From contig NZ_JAEULZ010000046.1 in the NCBI RefSeq assembly GCF_016793485.1, positions 124,001 through 188,000 of the forward strand: 64,000 bases of DNA, written 5' to 3'. Positions 36,026 through 44,345 of the stretch are shown piece by piece. Each line of letters opens with the position of its first letter. Position 1 is the stretch's first letter. The position numbers and the translations under genes are program-made. Under the pieces are notes generated by a model. It did no database searches, was not told the origin of the DNA, and worked only from the letters and a program-made list of their open reading frames with translations. The stretch comes from Mesorhizobium sp. GTDB lineage: Bacteria; Pseudomonadota; Alphaproteobacteria; Rhizobiales; Rhizobiaceae.

Positions 36026-36057
36026 TGAGCGCATCGCAACGGATCGGCGATTGAAAG

Positions 36058-36606
36058 ATGTACGTCTGGGCACGTTTCACGCGCATGGCGCTGACCACCA
36101 AAAGCCGTGGCCCCTGGCAGCCGGGTGGAGAGAGCCGGCTGTCGTTCCGCTGCCTGCCGACTGACATCGATTTCAACTGGCATCTGAACAACGCCCGTTA
36201 CCTCATGCTAGCCGACGTCGGTCGCGTCGATATCTTCTTCCGGTCCGGCCTGTTCGCGCTCATGCGCAGGAACAACTGGGCTCCGATGCTGGGCGGCGTG
36301 CAGACCGTGTTCGTCCGCGAGATCAGGCTCTGGCAGCGTTTCGATGTCGTCTCGACGATCGAGACATGGGAAGGTTCGCAGATCATCGGCAGGCATCGTT
36401 TCGTCCACGAAAATGGTGAAACGGCCGCGCTCGTGATGACCACTGCCGGCGTCTACGACCGCTCCAGTCGGCGTTTCGTTCATTCGGACGACGTGATCCG
36501 CAGCCTCGGCCTGGAGGTGGCGCAACGTGAACCGATTGAAGCCGAGCGAATTTTCATGGCATCCCATGCCGGGCTGCGTGTGCTGGCCAAGCAACACTCC
36601 CAATAA
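36058..36606 (+). CDS. Hotdog-fold acyl-CoA thioesterase family protein
   Basis: The 182-residue protein has the 4HBT/THEM6-like signature: RCLPTDIDFNWHLNNARYLM (about 31-50), with the Asp/Asn-rich loop where the catalytic Asp of 4HBT enzymes lies, then VFVREIRLWQRFDVVSTIET. Such enzymes hydrolyse acyl-CoA to free acid and CoA. Its place at the end of the beta-oxidation operon suggests it recovers CoA from dead-end acyl-CoAs. Start ATG 36058; the region upstream lacks a strong ribosome site. Confidence 0.85.
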   Translation: MYVWARFTRMALTTKSRGPWQPGGESRLSFRCLPTDIDFNWHLNNARYLMLADVGRVDIFFRSGLFALMRRNNWAPMLGGVQTVFVREIRLWQRFDVVSTIETWEGSQIIGRHRFVHENGETAALVMTTAGVYDRSSRRFVHSDDVIRSLGLEVAQREPIEAERIFMASHAGLRVLAKQHSQ

Positions 36607-36709
36607 GTGCATGGGCGAATTGTCCTGAAATCGAGATGACCGCTGGACAGCGCTGCGTGGCAGCATTAAAAGAAAAAGGTATTTTTTCCTTCTGCAAGGA
36701 GGGCGGGCC

Positions 36710-37363
36710 ATGCTGTCGCATGAGCGCGTCTGGGCGGCGATCGACGCTCTGGCCGAGCGTAACTCGCTTTCAGCATCTGGTCTGGCAAAACGCGCCGGCC
36801 TCGATTCCACGGCTTTCAACAAGTCGAAACGCCGCTCGTCCGATGGTCGTCCGCGCTGGCCATCGACCGAATCGCTTGCCAAGATCATTGATGCGACGAA
36901 TTCGTCGCTGGACGATTTTTTCGCCTTGATCGAAGAAAAGTCGACCCTCGCAACGCAGCGGCCCCTTCAACCGCAGAAATCGATCGTGCCGCTGATCGGT
37001 TTCGCGCAGGCTGGCACGGGCGGCTTTTTCGACGATGCCGGTTTTCCCTCTGGCCAAGGCTGGGACCTGATCGAGCTTCCGGCGGCCGCCGGGGAGGGCG
37101 CTTACGCCCTACAGGTGCATGGCGATTCCATGCTGCCGCTCTATCGTGACGGAGACATGCTTGTGGTGCAGCCCAACGCACCGGTGCGCAAGGGAGATCG
37201 TGTCGTGGTCAAGACGGTCTCCGGAGAGGTAATGGCGAAGGTGCTCGACCGGAGAACCCCCGCCGTCATCGAACTTGTTTCGCTCAACCCCGATCACCCG
37301 CACAGGAAGCTGGCTGCCGGCGATATAGAATGGGTGGCGCGGATCGTTTGGGCGAGCCAGTAG
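36710..37363 (+). CDS. LexA-like repressor: HTH with S24 peptidase domain
   Basis: The 217-residue protein has an N-terminal helix-turn-helix (about 20-60: SASGLAKRAGLDSTAFNKSK) and a C-terminal S24 domain. S140 in VHGDSMLPLYRDGD and K177 in GEVMAKVL are 37 apart, the same spacing as Ser119/Lys156 of LexA. An Ala-Gly bond at 101-102 (GFAQAGTGG) lies at the expected cleavage distance. It could therefore be inactivated by self-cleavage during DNA damage, as in LexA and phage repressors (inference). Start ATG 36710 has AAGGAGGGCGGGCC in front. Its end overlaps the next gene by 34 bp. No phage genes are near, so it is a chromosomal regulator. Confidence 0.87.
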   Translation: MLSHERVWAAIDALAERNSLSASGLAKRAGLDSTAFNKSKRRSSDGRPRWPSTESLAKIIDATNSSLDDFFALIEEKSTLATQRPLQPQKSIVPLIGFAQAGTGGFFDDAGFPSGQGWDLIELPAAAGEGAYALQVHGDSMLPLYRDGDMLVVQPNAPVRKGDRVVVKTVSGEVMAKVLDRRTPAVIELVSLNPDHPHRKLAAGDIEWVARIVWASQ

Positions 37364-38409
37364 GCGGTTCGGTGCTGCTACGCTTTCTTCCGGCCGCGTT
37401 GGCGTTGGTGCTTTCCGTTTCTCTGGTCATTCTGGGAGGCCGTTTCCTGGCAGGTCCGGCGACGGACGCTCCTGCTGTCGCCCAGCTCGAGGCCGAGGAC
37501 TTCGTCATCGAGGACGATCCGCTGGGCTCGATCGAGCTTGGATCACCTGATCCCGTGTCACCGGACGACGTATCCCCGGACGACGAATTGCCCGACGTCG
37601 CATCGCCTGAGCCGTTGGTCGAGGAGCGGGCGAACGTAGCCGAACCCGACAACGCCGTGGTCAATGCTTCCCCCGTCGCAGGCGCGCCGGACCAAGATGC
37701 GGCGACGGAGGCGGACCCCACCGAAGCGTCGCAGGAAAGCGCGGCGTCCCGCCTTGTCGCGCCGGCTGAGGTCGCTCCGCCGGAACTTGACGCCGATGGC
37801 TTGCAGCGTGAAGCGCCGCGCGAGCCGCTTAGTCAGTTAGGCCTTGCCTTGCCGCCGCCACCCCCCGCTCCGAAAAACCCGTGGGCAGGCAAGCCCTTGT
37901 TCCGGCCGGTCGCGGTCGAGTCCGCCGTGTTCGAATCCGGAGGCTTTACGGTCGCGATCGAGGGTGTGAAAAGCATGGCGGCGGAAGAGACATGCAGCTA
38001 TGGCGGCGAGACATGGTCGTGCGGCGTGCGCGCTCGCGCCGCGTTTCGCATGTGGCTGCGCGGCCGCGCCCTTGTCTGCCAGATACCCGAGGCAGAACAG
38101 GAAAATGCGGTGATGCGCGGAAAGTGTCGCCTCGCCAAGCAGGATGTCGGCGGCTGGCTGGTCGAGAACGGCTGGGCTCTCGCCGATCCGGATGGCCCCT
38201 ATGCTCAGGCCGGCGAGAAGGCGCGCGTAGCGGGGCTGGGCGTGTTTGGCGCACCGCCCGACGTTTCCTCTATCCCCGACGTGCCTGACGTGCCCTTGAG
38301 CGCTCCGATCGGAGCCCAGCCGATCATGACAGAGGACGGCATCGACCCTCAGCCTGCCGCAGACCCGCGCATGGCGTTTCCGCCTGCGCCGCCGGTGCCG
38401 CAGCAGTGA
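37330..38409 (+). CDS. Membrane-anchored thermonuclease-like (SNase-fold) protein
   Basis: The 359-residue protein has an N-terminal membrane segment (LRFLPAALALVLSVSLVILG), a long acidic Pro/Ser/Asp-rich linker (about 50-175) and a C-terminal SNase-like domain (about 195-315: FTVAIEGVKSMAAEETCSYG, CGVRARAAFRMWLRG, LAKQDVGGWLVENGWALAD). The usual RLxGIDAPE catalytic loop is changed to EGVKSMAAEET and lacks the Arg, so nuclease activity is doubtful. Two Cys pairs suggest periplasmic disulfides. It begins inside the LexA-like gene (34-bp overlap), so the two are translated from one transcript. Confidence 0.78.
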   Translation: MGGADRLGEPVGGSVLLRFLPAALALVLSVSLVILGGRFLAGPATDAPAVAQLEAEDFVIEDDPLGSIELGSPDPVSPDDVSPDDELPDVASPEPLVEERANVAEPDNAVVNASPVAGAPDQDAATEADPTEASQESAASRLVAPAEVAPPELDADGLQREAPREPLSQLGLALPPPPPAPKNPWAGKPLFRPVAVESAVFESGGFTVAIEGVKSMAAEETCSYGGETWSCGVRARAAFRMWLRGRALVCQIPEAEQENAVMRGKCRLAKQDVGGWLVENGWALADPDGPYAQAGEKARVAGLGVFGAPPDVSSIPDVPDVPLSAPIGAQPIMTEDGIDPQPAADPRMAFPPAPPVPQQ

Positions 38410-38413
38410 GGGC

Positions 38414-40063
38414 CTAAGCCGCCAACTGTCCCGCCAGCGCCTTGTCGATCAGCGCGCGCGTCTCGGCGATGCCGTAGAGTGCGGCGAAGGAGCCGAAGCG
38501 CGGGCCGCGTTCCTGGCCGATCAGCACCTGGTAGATCATCTGGAAGAAGGCGACCGACACACCCGGCCCGCCTTCGGGGCTCTTCTTGGCATGGTCCTGA
38601 TAGCGCTGGATGCGGCGCGCGACGTTGAGCGCGGCGTTCTGGATGGCTTCGCCATCGGCATCGGCCGGCAAGGCGCCCAGCGTACTCGACAACGCGGCAA
38701 GCGCTTCGCGCTCGACTTCGTCCGGCGCGCGAAACACCTTGGTCGGCTTCACGAAGTCGTCGAAATACCGGATGGCGTAGTCCGTGAGACGGTCGAGTTC
38801 CGGATGCGTCTGCGGTGTAACCCCCGGCGCATGGCGCGAGATGAATCCCCACAGCACCGCCTTGTCATGCGCATTGGAAGCGCTGACGAGGTTGAGCAGC
38901 AGCGCGAAGGTGACCGGCAGGTCGACATCGGGCACTTCGCCGCTGTGTATGTGCCATACCGGATTGCCGAGACGCTCCTTCCAGTCCTGTCGCTTATAGG
39001 CGGAAAGGAACTGGTAGTACTCGTCGACCGCGCGCGGAATGACATCGAAATGCAGCTTCTTGGCCGTCCGCGGCTTCTGGAACATGTAGAGCGCCAGGCT
39101 TTCCGTCGGCGCGTAGGTCAGCCACTCGTCGATCGTCAGGCCGTTGCCCTTCGACTTCGAAATCTTCTCGCCCTTGTCGTCCAGGAAAAGCTCGTAGACG
39201 AAGTGCTCGGGCGGACGGCCGCCAAGCGCCTTGCAGATGGCGTCGTAGACGCCCATGTTCGGGCCGTGGTCCTTGCCGAACATCTCGAAGTCCACGCCGA
39301 GCGCGGCCCAGCGCGCGCCGAAGTCCGGCTTCCACTGCAGCTTGACCCTGCCGCCCGTCACCGGAAGCGTGATCTCCTCGCCATTCTCGTCGTCGAAGGT
39401 GATCGTCGCGTTGACCGCATCGACCTTCTTCATCGGCACGTAGAGCACGCGGCCCGTCTTCGGCGAGATCGGCAGGAACGGCGAGTAGGTCGCGCGACGC
39501 TCCTCGCCGAGCGTCGGCAGCATGATCGCCATGATGTCGTCATAGCGTTCCGCGACGCGGCGCAGAATCGCATCGAAGCGGCCCGACTTGTAGTAGTCCG
39601 TCGCGCTTGCGAATTCGTAGTCGAAGCCGAACGTGTCGAGGAAGCGGCGCAGCATTGCGTTGTTGTGATGGCCGAAGCTCGGATAGTCGCCGCCGAACGG
39701 GTTGGGCACGACGGTGAGCGGCATGTGCAGATAGGGTTCGAGCGCGGCGCGATCCGGCACGTTTTCGGGTATCTTGCGCATGCCGTCCATATCGTCGGAG
39801 AAGCAGAGAAGATTTGTCCTCACCTTGTCTTCGGTCAGCACGCGAAAGGCGTGGCGCACCATCGTCGTGCGCGCCACCTCGCCGAACGTTCCGATATGCG
39901 GCAGGCCCGACGGCCCGTAGCCCGTTTCCAGCAGGACGGTCTCGGGGAAGCCGCCCCGGTAGCGCGCGATGATCTTGCGCGCTTCCTCGAACGGCCATGC
40001 CTTGCTCTCGGCAGCCGCCAAAAGCATTTCAGGATTGAGGTCGATGCTGGCTGAAGCCGCCAT
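38414..40063 (-). CDS. lysK: Class I lysyl-tRNA synthetase
   Basis: The 549-residue protein has the class I signature motifs [13 protein letters not shown] (HIGH, about 46-58) and [17 protein letters not shown] (KMSKS), as well as the LysRS-I zinc/anticodon helical C-terminus. It attaches lysine to tRNA-Lys. Class I LysRS occurs in archaea and alphaproteobacteria in place of the common class II enzyme, which supports the taxonomic call. I chose ATG 40063 since the following residues ([20 protein letters not shown]) look like the family start; an in-frame ATG 57 nt upstream adds an unrelated stretch. It is convergent with the thermonuclease-like gene, 4 bp apart. Confidence 0.95.
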   Translation of the reverse strand: MAASASIDLNPEMLLAAAESKAWPFEEARKIIARYRGGFPETVLLETGYGPSGLPHIGTFGEVARTTMVRHAFRVLTEDKVRTNLLCFSDDMDGMRKIPENVPDRAALEPYLHMPLTVVPNPFGGDYPSFGHHNNAMLRRFLDTFGFDYEFASATDYYKSGRFDAILRRVAERYDDIMAIMLPTLGEERRATYSPFLPISPKTGRVLYVPMKKVDAVNATITFDDENGEEITLPVTGGRVKLQWKPDFGARWAALGVDFEMFGKDHGPNMGVYDAICKALGGRPPEHFVYELFLDDKGEKISKSKGNGLTIDEWLTYAPTESLALYMFQKPRTAKKLHFDVIPRAVDEYYQFLSAYKRQDWKERLGNPVWHIHSGEVPDVDLPVTFALLLNLVSASNAHDKAVLWGFISRHAPGVTPQTHPELDRLTDYAIRYFDDFVKPTKVFRAPDEVEREALAALSSTLGALPADADGEAIQNAALNVARRIQRYQDHAKKSPEGGPGVSVAFFQMIYQVLIGQERGPRFGSFAALYGIAETRALIDKALAGQLAA

Positions 40064-40222
40064 GGCGTCCGTCCGCTGAAAGGTGATTGTCTTGCCGGCT
40101 CCAGGCCGACTTGCCGGCATGCTCTATGGAACCGGAACGGATACGTCAACGATTCCGGGCTTTTCCATTTGCGGTACGCGTATCGGGTGCCTAGGTAGAG
40201 GGCGTTCATCGAAGGAGTTCTT

Positions 40223-40642
40223 ATGTCGAAGAAGAAGCCGACCGCGCACGAGGCCCTGATCTATCTGATGGTTGTCACCTCGGCGGCCGACCGGGACATG
40301 ACCGATGTCGAACTGGGGCGTATCGGGGATGTCGTGCGCACGTGGCCGATCTTCGAGGATTTCGAGGACCGGAAGCTCGTGAAAGTGGCGCAGGACTGCC
40401 AGCAGTTGCTGCACGAGACTGGAGGACTGGGCAAGGTGATCGCGCTCACGCAGGCGGCGATCCCGCTGCATCTGCACGAAACCGCTTATGCCGCCGCCTT
40501 CGAGGTCGCGGCAGTGGACATGGAGATGCGCATGGAGGAACTGCGCGTCCTGCAATTGCTGCGGCAGGAGCTTGCCGTCGATCCGCTGACGGTCGCCGCG
40601 ATCGAGCGGGCGAACAAGGCGCGCCACCGCAGCCTCACCTGA
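40223..40642 (+). CDS. TerB-like (tellurite-resistance TerB fold) protein
   Basis: The 139-residue all-helical protein shows the TerB/DjlA-type repeat pattern: ALIYLMVVTSAADRDMTDVE (the acidic ADRDMTDVE loop is a putative metal site) and VAAVDMEMRMEELRVLQLLR (a second acidic loop). It is cytoplasmic, and no ter operon is nearby. The role is unknown; TerB domains often act as membrane-associated metal-binding adaptors in stress responses. Start ATG 40223 follows GAAGGAG. Confidence 0.85.
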   Translation: MSKKKPTAHEALIYLMVVTSAADRDMTDVELGRIGDVVRTWPIFEDFEDRKLVKVAQDCQQLLHETGGLGKVIALTQAAIPLHLHETAYAAAFEVAAVDMEMRMEELRVLQLLRQELAVDPLTVAAIERANKARHRSLT

Positions 40643-40667
40643 ACGGAGGCGAAGCTTCCGGCCCGAT

Positions 40668-41507
40668 TCAGTAGAAGCTGACCGGGAAATAGCGCAGGTA
40701 GAGTTCGGCGAACCGTCCCTTCAGCGCGATCTGCTGAAGGGCGTAGTCGAAAGCCGCAGCGATCTCCGGCTTGTTGATATCCGTCGCGATGGCGAGACCG
40801 GTGCCGAGATATTCCGGCGCCAAATAGGGCCCGCCTGCAAACCGGCAGCAGTCGCTGGCGTCGGACCCGGCCAGCCAGAAGGCGAAACGCATGCCGTCGC
40901 CGAAGGCGCCCGAGATCTTGCCGGCCTTCAGGTCGCCATACATCCATTCCTGCCGCGTGTAGGTCACCACCTTCACATCGGGGAAATAGGCCCGCAACAT
41001 CCGCTCGTGGCCCGAGCCTGCGATAACGCCGATGCGCTCGCCGTTCAGCTTGGCATAGAGCGGCTCCGTCATCGCGTTGGTCTTCGGCATCATGAAGCGG
41101 GCAGGAAACTGGAGGTACGGCCGGGAGAAAGCATACTTCGCGCGCGCCTCGTCGGTCACCGCGATGCCTGCGATGATCGCCTCGCCGCGCCCGCGTTCCA
41201 AGGCGTCGCCAAGCTGCTCCCACGGCATGGCCTGTATCTCGCATTTGTCGGAGATGCCGAGCTCGGCGCAGATCGCCCGAACCAGATCGACGTGGAAACC
41301 GGAAAGCCGCTCCTCGCGATCGAGGTAGTTGAAGGGAGGGAAGTCGGTCGTCGTCAGGAAGCGAAGTCGCGTCAAGTCGCTCAGGTCGGGCTTCGGCAGG
41401 CGTTCCTTGATGTCCCAGAACATCGGCGCATCCGCCCGTCCGGAGGCGAAGCTACCGGCGAGGAACAGGGATGCAAGAAGTGCGACGGCGATAGCGCTGC
41501 GGTACAT
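40668..41507 (-). CDS. Periplasmic solute-binding protein, polar amino acid family (SBP_bac_3)
   Basis: The 279-residue protein has a signal peptide (AIAVALLASLFLAGSFASGRA) and the family 3 binding-protein fold: LRFLTTTDFPPFNYLDREER, GFHVDLVRAICAELGI, and the C-terminal GTGLAIATDINKPEIAAAFD. Two cysteines in the SDCCRF stretch are unusual. No ABC permease or ATPase gene is adjacent, so it is an orphan that may work with a transporter encoded elsewhere or as a sensor. It is convergent with the TerB-like gene. Confidence 0.87.
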   Translation of the reverse strand: MYRSAIAVALLASLFLAGSFASGRADAPMFWDIKERLPKPDLSDLTRLRFLTTTDFPPFNYLDREERLSGFHVDLVRAICAELGISDKCEIQAMPWEQLGDALERGRGEAIIAGIAVTDEARAKYAFSRPYLQFPARFMMPKTNAMTEPLYAKLNGERIGVIAGSGHERMLRAYFPDVKVVTYTRQEWMYGDLKAGKISGAFGDGMRFAFWLAGSDASDCCRFAGGPYLAPEYLGTGLAIATDINKPEIAAAFDYALQQIALKGRFAELYLRYFPVSFY

Positions 41508-41778
41508 TATATGATTTTAGGCCTTCTGGCTGAGACACATCCTCAGCCTTACGTCGGAAACGCATGGCTGGGAAAGCTTTTCCTGCGCTGCGTAAGCAGC
41601 AAAATCAGTTTCCCGAGGTATGCCGCGCACGCCATTTTCTGGTCTCCCCGGCGGAATCGAAAGCTCCTACTGCTTGGCAACGGAATGTGCTATATTGCAA
41701 TCCAAGGTTCATGGTACAGCGCGGCACTAGCAGTTACGATACAGACGTATAATTTCGGCAACATGGGTGGATGTTGCG

Positions 41779-42507
41779 ATGGGACACTTCGACAGAACGC
41801 TTGCCTATATAAGCGACCTGCAGCAGGCAGACACGCCCGGTGCGATCTGCGAGAAGCTGCTTGATGTCACCTCGGCTTTCGGTCTCACGGCTCTCATGGC
41901 CGGAACCGTGCCACAGCCCGGCACGCCCAAAGGCAAGCAGAAGGATCACGTGCTGCTGTGCGACTGGCCGATCGAATGGCTGGAGCGCTACGTGGCGCGC
42001 AATTATGTCGACCACGATCCGATCGTCAGCCGGATGAAGCAGTTGCAGGCGCCGTTCCAGTGGCGCGACGCTGCCAACGAAGTGAAGGCCGATCGCGACG
42101 GCGAAGTCGTCATGGGCGATGCCGGACAGTTCAAGCTCAAGGATGGGCTGGCGTTCCCCTTGGTCACGCTCGACGGCCAGATCGTCATGGTATCGCTGGG
42201 CGGCGAGCAGATCGAGATGTCTGGTCTCGAGTTCGGCATGATCTCGCTTGTCTCCGGCTATGCGATCGGACGCGCCATGCAGCTTCATGCCGGCACCGAG
42301 CGGACCATCGATCATGTCGAGTTGACGCCGCGCGAACTCGAATGCCTGAAGTGGGCATCCGCTGGAAAGTCGGAATGGGAAATCTCCCAGATACTGGGCA
42401 TCTCCGAGCATACGTCCGAGAAGCATCTGCTCAATGCCAAAACCAAGCTCGGCGCAGTCAACCGCGTGCAGGCGGTGGCCGAGGCAATCCGTCGCGGATA
42501 CATTTGA
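41779..42507 (+). CDS. LuxR-type quorum-sensing regulator (autoinducer-binding)
   Basis: From ATG 41779 the protein is 242 residues. The N-terminal autoinducer-binding domain has the conserved contacts in IEWLERYVARNYVDHDP (Trp, Tyr, Asp, Pro) and FQWRD (Trp), with the Gly in KDGLAFPL. The C-terminal LuxR helix-turn-helix reads LTPRELECLKWASAGKSEWE and ILGISEHTSEKHL. It binds an acyl-homoserine lactone and regulates transcription. It is 108 bp upstream of the luxI-type gene in the same direction, with a lux-box-like dyad between them, so autoinduction is likely. Confidence 0.93.
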   Translation: MGHFDRTLAYISDLQQADTPGAICEKLLDVTSAFGLTALMAGTVPQPGTPKGKQKDHVLLCDWPIEWLERYVARNYVDHDPIVSRMKQLQAPFQWRDAANEVKADRDGEVVMGDAGQFKLKDGLAFPLVTLDGQIVMVSLGGEQIEMSGLEFGMISLVSGYAIGRAMQLHAGTERTIDHVELTPRELECLKWASAGKSEWEISQILGISEHTSEKHLLNAKTKLGAVNRVQAVAEAIRRGYI

Positions 42508-42559
42508 TCGATCCGCCCGAAATAGTAGACGATCGTTACATTCCTAAACAATCGGGTAA

Positions 42560-42574
42560 GTTCCCATAAGGAAC
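42560..42574 (+). promoter_or_regulatory. lux-box-like dyad upstream of luxI-type gene
   Basis: GTTCC-CATAA-GGAAC is a perfect 5-bp-arm palindrome located 42 bp before the TTG start of the synthase gene, where a LuxR-binding site would be expected. It is shorter than the classical 18-20 bp lux box. Confidence 0.5.
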
Positions 42575-42615
42575 CGACTTTCTAGTCTGCCTTGAGAAAT
42601 CAAGGAGACTTTCTT

Positions 42616-43254
42616 TTGCTTTATGCACTGACCACCGAAGAACTGATGCAAAGGCCGGATCTCTGGGAGGCGGTACACCGGCTGCGTCATAGTATTTTCG
42701 TGGAGGAGATGGGCTGGTCGGACCTGCATCGGGACGACGGCCTTGAGATCGACCAGTTCGATCATGAGGAAGCGGTGCATCACATCGTCATCCGTGATGG
42801 CGAGGTGGCGGGTTACCAGAGGATGCTGCCAACCACCCGGCCGCATTTGCTTACCGAGGTCCTGACTGACCTCTATGTCGGCGACCCGCCGTCAGGACCG
42901 GATGTGTGGGAGCTCACCCGCTATGCCGTCGCGCGGGACTACCGCGACGGTCGTCGCGGCGTCTCGACGGTCGGCACCGAGCTCATCGCCGGCTTCGTCG
43001 AATGGGGTCTGCCGCGCGGCATCAACAAGGTGATCATCGAGTTCGAGCCGATGTGGGTGTTGCGCGCCCTGCAACTCCACTTCCTGGCCCGTCCGCTCGG
43101 CTACCAGCGAACCTATGGCCGGCAGCAGGTCGTGGCGACGCTGCTGACATTCAACGAGAGTACGCTCGACGTGGTCCGGACAAGGCGCGCCCACCACGCG
43201 CCCGTGCTGTCCCGGGGCTACCCCGACCTCCTTGGCCAACGGCAGGCGTCATGA
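42616..43254 (+). CDS. LuxI-type acyl-homoserine lactone synthase
   Basis: The start is TTG 42616, 8 nt after AAGGAG. This start puts the family residues at their usual numbers: R24, F28 and W34 in RLRHSIFVEEMGW, D46 and D49 in EIDQFD, R69 in GYQRM, E99 and R102 in WELTRY. It joins S-adenosylmethionine and an acyl chain (from acyl-ACP or acyl-CoA) to make an AHL signal. The 212-residue length is normal. The crotonase-fold gene overlaps its stop (ATGA), so both products are made together and the acyl group may be modified before or after transfer. Confidence 0.93.
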   Translation: MLYALTTEELMQRPDLWEAVHRLRHSIFVEEMGWSDLHRDDGLEIDQFDHEEAVHHIVIRDGEVAGYQRMLPTTRPHLLTEVLTDLYVGDPPSGPDVWELTRYAVARDYRDGRRGVSTVGTELIAGFVEWGLPRGINKVIIEFEPMWVLRALQLHFLARPLGYQRTYGRQQVVATLLTFNESTLDVVRTRRAHHAPVLSRGYPDLLGQRQAS

Positions 43255-44039
43255 ACATTTCGCAGAGCTTTCCCGCAAGCACGATCGAAGCAACACCCCT
43301 CAGACCCCACAGCGAATTTCGCAACCACATCCTGACCATCACCGTCACAGCGGATGACGGCCGGCCCTTGCTCGATCGAAAGGCCTATGAACGGCTGGCC
43401 GCGACGCTGAACAGTGCTGCGGACGACGGGGAAGTGCGTGTCGTTGTTCTGCGCGGCCTCGCCGGCTGCTTCTGCCTCGGCGGCGACCTCTCGGAATTCC
43501 TGGACGAGACCAAGCACGCGGGCCTGATAGATGCGGTCACCGGCCTGTTCCGCACCCTGGCGACGTTTCCGAAGCCGATCATCGCCTGCGTCGATGGCGA
43601 TGCGGTCGGCGTTGGCTGTACCATCCTTTTCCATTGCGACATGGTCATCGCTTCAGACCACAGCACCTTTCGCGTTCCCTTCGTGGACCTCGGCCTTGTA
43701 CCCGACGCCGCCACCAGCATTCTGGCGCCCGAACGGATGGGCTATGGTGCGGCCTTCCGTTTCTTCTGCCTTGGCGACACCTTCTCCGCGACGGAAGCGA
43801 ACGCGCTCGGGCTGGTCTCGGAGATCGCAGAAGGGGATGCCGAGGACCGCACTCTCGCGCGTGCACGCCAACTCGCCAGAAAACCGATCGAGGCATTGCG
43901 GCAGACGCGTGGACTGCTGCGCGGCGACGGCAGCCAGCTTTGCGATCGGATCGACGAGGAGATATCTCTCTTCCACAGGGCGCTGCAGGATGACACCACG
44001 CTGCGCCGCCTAGCGAGAATAGCGAGGCTGGTGGCCTAG
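43251..44039 (+). CDS. Crotonase-fold enoyl-CoA isomerase-like protein coupled to LuxI
   Basis: The 262-residue protein has the crotonase oxyanion loop GCFCLGGDLSEF (72-83) and the second loop VDGDAVGVGC (114-123). Both hydratase glutamates are absent: T124 and F144 occupy those places. D152 in LGLVPDAA matches the catalytic Asp of PaaG-type isomerases. It should therefore shift double bonds (delta3/delta2) rather than hydrate them. It begins at ATG 43251 inside the luxI stop, so it likely shapes an unsaturated acyl chain for the signal. I recall, without being able to verify it, a crotonase partner of a LuxI in Mesorhizobium linked to unsaturated AHLs. Confidence 0.85.
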   Translation: MNISQSFPASTIEATPLRPHSEFRNHILTITVTADDGRPLLDRKAYERLAATLNSAADDGEVRVVVLRGLAGCFCLGGDLSEFLDETKHAGLIDAVTGLFRTLATFPKPIIACVDGDAVGVGCTILFHCDMVIASDHSTFRVPFVDLGLVPDAATSILAPERMGYGAAFRFFCLGDTFSATEANALGLVSEIAEGDAEDRTLARARQLARKPIEALRQTRGLLRGDGSQLCDRIDEEISLFHRALQDDTTLRRLARIARLVA

Positions 44040-44345
44040 GGAACCGGTCGCGAAGGCCGTTCTGGTATCCGAGAACCAGGCGCCGATAACCGCAGGCACT
44101 GGCCTGCGGTTGCGCCACGCCGCGCCTTCCGGTCCGTAGCCCAGGGGCCGTGTTTCCCGGCGCTCGTGAGGCCTTTCCAGCGAGCCTTCCGACAGGCAAA
44201 TTCAACTTGCTTCATTGATGTGCAACCGGAACTTGTCTTTTATTAAATTTACTATACGTTCTACTTGGTGGGGAAGTTTAGACGAAAATCGAAGTTGTAA
44301 AGTGGTCCGTGCAACAAGCTGATGGGGGCGTCGGCGTGAGGCATA
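44040..44345. other. Intergenic region with strong hairpin and AT-rich promoter segment
   Basis: No gene is seen. A perfect 10-bp hairpin lies at 44088-44111 (AACCGCAGGC ACTG GCCTGCGGTT), 49 bp after the crotonase stop and without a T-run; it may be a weak or Rho-dependent terminator. The segment 44220-44285 is AT-rich and probably holds the promoter of the following GT2. Confidence 0.55.

Noticed and set aside
38591-40054. Long open frame opposite lysyl-tRNA synthetase
   Set aside because: Antisense artefact of a GC-rich gene; the residues are a His/Arg-rich mixture without any fold signature.
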